The notes beneath the pieces were generated by a model that saw nothing but the letters and a program-made list of their open reading frames with translations, had not been told where the DNA came from and did no database searches. Of a DNA stretch of 64,000 nt, positions 63,566 to 64,000 are shown one piece after another (within the stretch, counting starts at the first letter, position 1; each line of letters opens with the position of its first letter). The translations under genes were made by a program, and so were the position numbers. Source of the DNA: JAJFUI01 sp039698035 (GTDB lineage: Bacteria > Planctomycetota > Planctomycetia > Pirellulales > Thermoguttaceae); the NCBI GenBank assembly GCA_039698035.1, contig JBDKSW010000001.1:67368-131367 (forward strand), read 5' to 3'.

Positions 63566-63643
63566 TCAGAACGGTCGGATTTGAACCGGCGAAATCCGAG
63601 ACGTCCTCGACCTGGCGCGATAACCAGACTTCGCTACGCTCTG
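63566..63643 (-). ncRNA. degenerate tRNA-like unit with C1-G72
   Basis: Acceptor CAGAGCG/CGTTCTG pairs (one wobble) and the D arm GCGA/TCGC is perfect. The T arm GCCGG/CCGAC has one mismatch with TTCAAAT. No 5-bp anticodon stem forms; the region instead folds as CGAG/CTCG. The length of 78 nt is longer than its neighbours. Confidence 0.55.
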
Positions 63644-63651
63644 TCTTCCAG

Positions 63652-63725
63652 CGACCCGTACCGGAGTTGAACCGGTCTTCCCGCCTTGAAAGGACGGTGT
63701 CCTCAAACCGATAGACGAACGGGCC
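63652..63725 (-). tRNA. tRNA-Glu(UUC)
   Basis: Acceptor GGCCCGT/ACGGGTC, the Glu-like start TCGTCTA in the D arm, anticodon stem CCGTC/GGCGG with loop CTTTCAA (TTC), T arm ACCGG/CCGGT with TTCAACT, and discriminator G as in bacterial tRNA-Glu. Confidence 0.9.
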
Positions 63726-63797
63726 ATATCGGCGCTTATGTCGGCGCATATTTTCCACGCAGTTAAAATTGGGTTTTTGCGCGCACCTTTCACGCAG

Positions 63798-63869
63798 TGG
63801 GTCGGGCGGTGCTCGAATCCGCGTCTCCTGGTTTTCAGCCAGGTGCTACACCATCTCAGCTACCGACCC
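63798..63869 (-). tRNA. tRNA-Phe(GAA)
   Basis: Acceptor GGGTCGG/CCGACCC, D stem GCT/AGC, anticodon stem CCTGG/CCAGG with loop CTGAAAA (GAA), discriminator A. The T arm is off-standard: pair 53-61 is A-A and the loop reads TTCGAGC. It is the first visible unit of the array in the direction of transcription. Confidence 0.82.
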
Positions 63870-63878
63870 AACAACAGG

Positions 63879-63960
63879 ATCGGGTAGGAGGGGGCGTTGC
63901 CGCCCCGTCCTCCCACACGACCGTGCGTACGGTTCCGTACACGGCGGTTCAGTTTATACG
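63879..63960 (-). mobile_element. 3' end of a group II intron (domains V-VI)
   Basis: Read on the minus strand, a domain V-like hairpin (CCGTG/CACGG with a two-base CG bulge and a TACG/CGTA upper stem, loop GAAC) is followed by a domain VI-like hairpin. The second hairpin has GGG/CCC and AGGA/TCCT stems, a GGGGCG/CGCCCC tip with a GCAA tetraloop, and a bulged A seven nt before the end. The element ends in GAT, fitting the AY 3' rule. The intron body and any reverse transcriptase lie beyond 64000. The base of domain V does not pair perfectly. Confidence 0.55.
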
Positions 63961-64000
63961 CTTAAAACGCTGCGACTCTGATAAAAGGCTCACAAGACCT

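Noticed and set aside
62612..63981. Several short frames across the tRNA array on both strands.
   Set aside because: They are translations of tRNA sequences; the cloverleaf folds explain the region better.
1..64000. CRISPR array or cas genes.
   Set aside because: No regularly spaced repeats of 25-40 bp with spacers, and no Cas motif in any frame; the only regular repeats are the short GATGCA and TTAG sets.

Overview
The window looks like a chromosomal segment of a planctomycete (Planctomycetota, probably a Pirellulales-type lineage). This is inferred from the gene repertoire: HEAT-repeat and TPR lipoproteins, a DUF1844 protein, a PEP-CTERM protein, a TMTC-like membrane/TPR protein, a paired pstB arrangement, and G+C-rich coding with many ATGA/TAATG overlaps. 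No rRNA or other marker in the window proves the taxonomy. Most of the 64 kb is ordinary chromosome. The last ~7 kb (57.0-64.0 kb) is visibly more A+T-rich and accessory.

Layout. 0-5 kb: 3' part of a PAS sensor kinase, a flavin reductase-like protein, a secreted protein, a HEAT-repeat protein and a small coiled-coil ORF. 5-8.3 kb: LarA-type lactate racemase, rplM-rpsI with a good promoter, and a YcxB-like membrane protein. 8.3-11.4 kb: a NuoG-like [FeFe]-hydrogenase overlapping a NuoE-like subunit, then an HEPN-like protein. 11.4-17.5 kb: glnE, then a tightly overlapping trio of TIM-barrel isomerase, UbiA prenyltransferase and TIM-barrel isomerase. 17.7-26.6 kb: NodT/TolC lipoprotein, DUF1844 protein, pyrG, a giant MscS channel, aat and a Nudix hydrolase. 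26.7-29 kb: PEP-CTERM protein and glgC. 29.2-33.7 kb: pstS-pstC-pstA-pstB1-pstB2. 33.9-42 kb: an unknown protein, a DacZ-like diadenylate cyclase, a HEAT lipoprotein, feoB-feoA, a zinc-ribbon membrane protein, an M32 carboxypeptidase and a small lipoprotein. 42-57 kb: TPR protein, ribD, OPT transporter, HExxH peptidase, a secreted protein, a sensor kinase, the TMTC-like protein and a radical SAM/SPASM protein.

57-64 kb: tRNA-Arg(CCG), GATGCA tandem repeats, a TIR-domain gene (likely NADase-type defence effector) and an integrase C-terminal relic together look like a decayed island. Next comes an SPFH/Band-7 (slipin) gene on the minus strand. Upstream of it, on the same strand, lies an array of at least fourteen tRNAs and tRNA-like units. 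Some are canonical (Phe, Glu, Lys, Cys, Arg). Others have lost hallmark residues such as U8, U33, psi55 or C56, or have broken stems. An LRR/zinc-ribbon gene sits inside the array on the opposite strand. The array begins next to the 3' end of a group II intron whose body lies outside the window. SPFH proteins have been linked by comparative genomics to RNA repair systems with tRNA-like RNAs, so this is the best candidate here for an unusual system.

The second notable point is the phosphate transporter. Its two adjacent ATPases have complementary motif losses, predicting a heterodimer with one working and one degenerate ATP site. Gene starts were chosen by ATG plus Shine-Dalgarno evidence where visible. 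All functions are read by eye from motifs; no database search was run.
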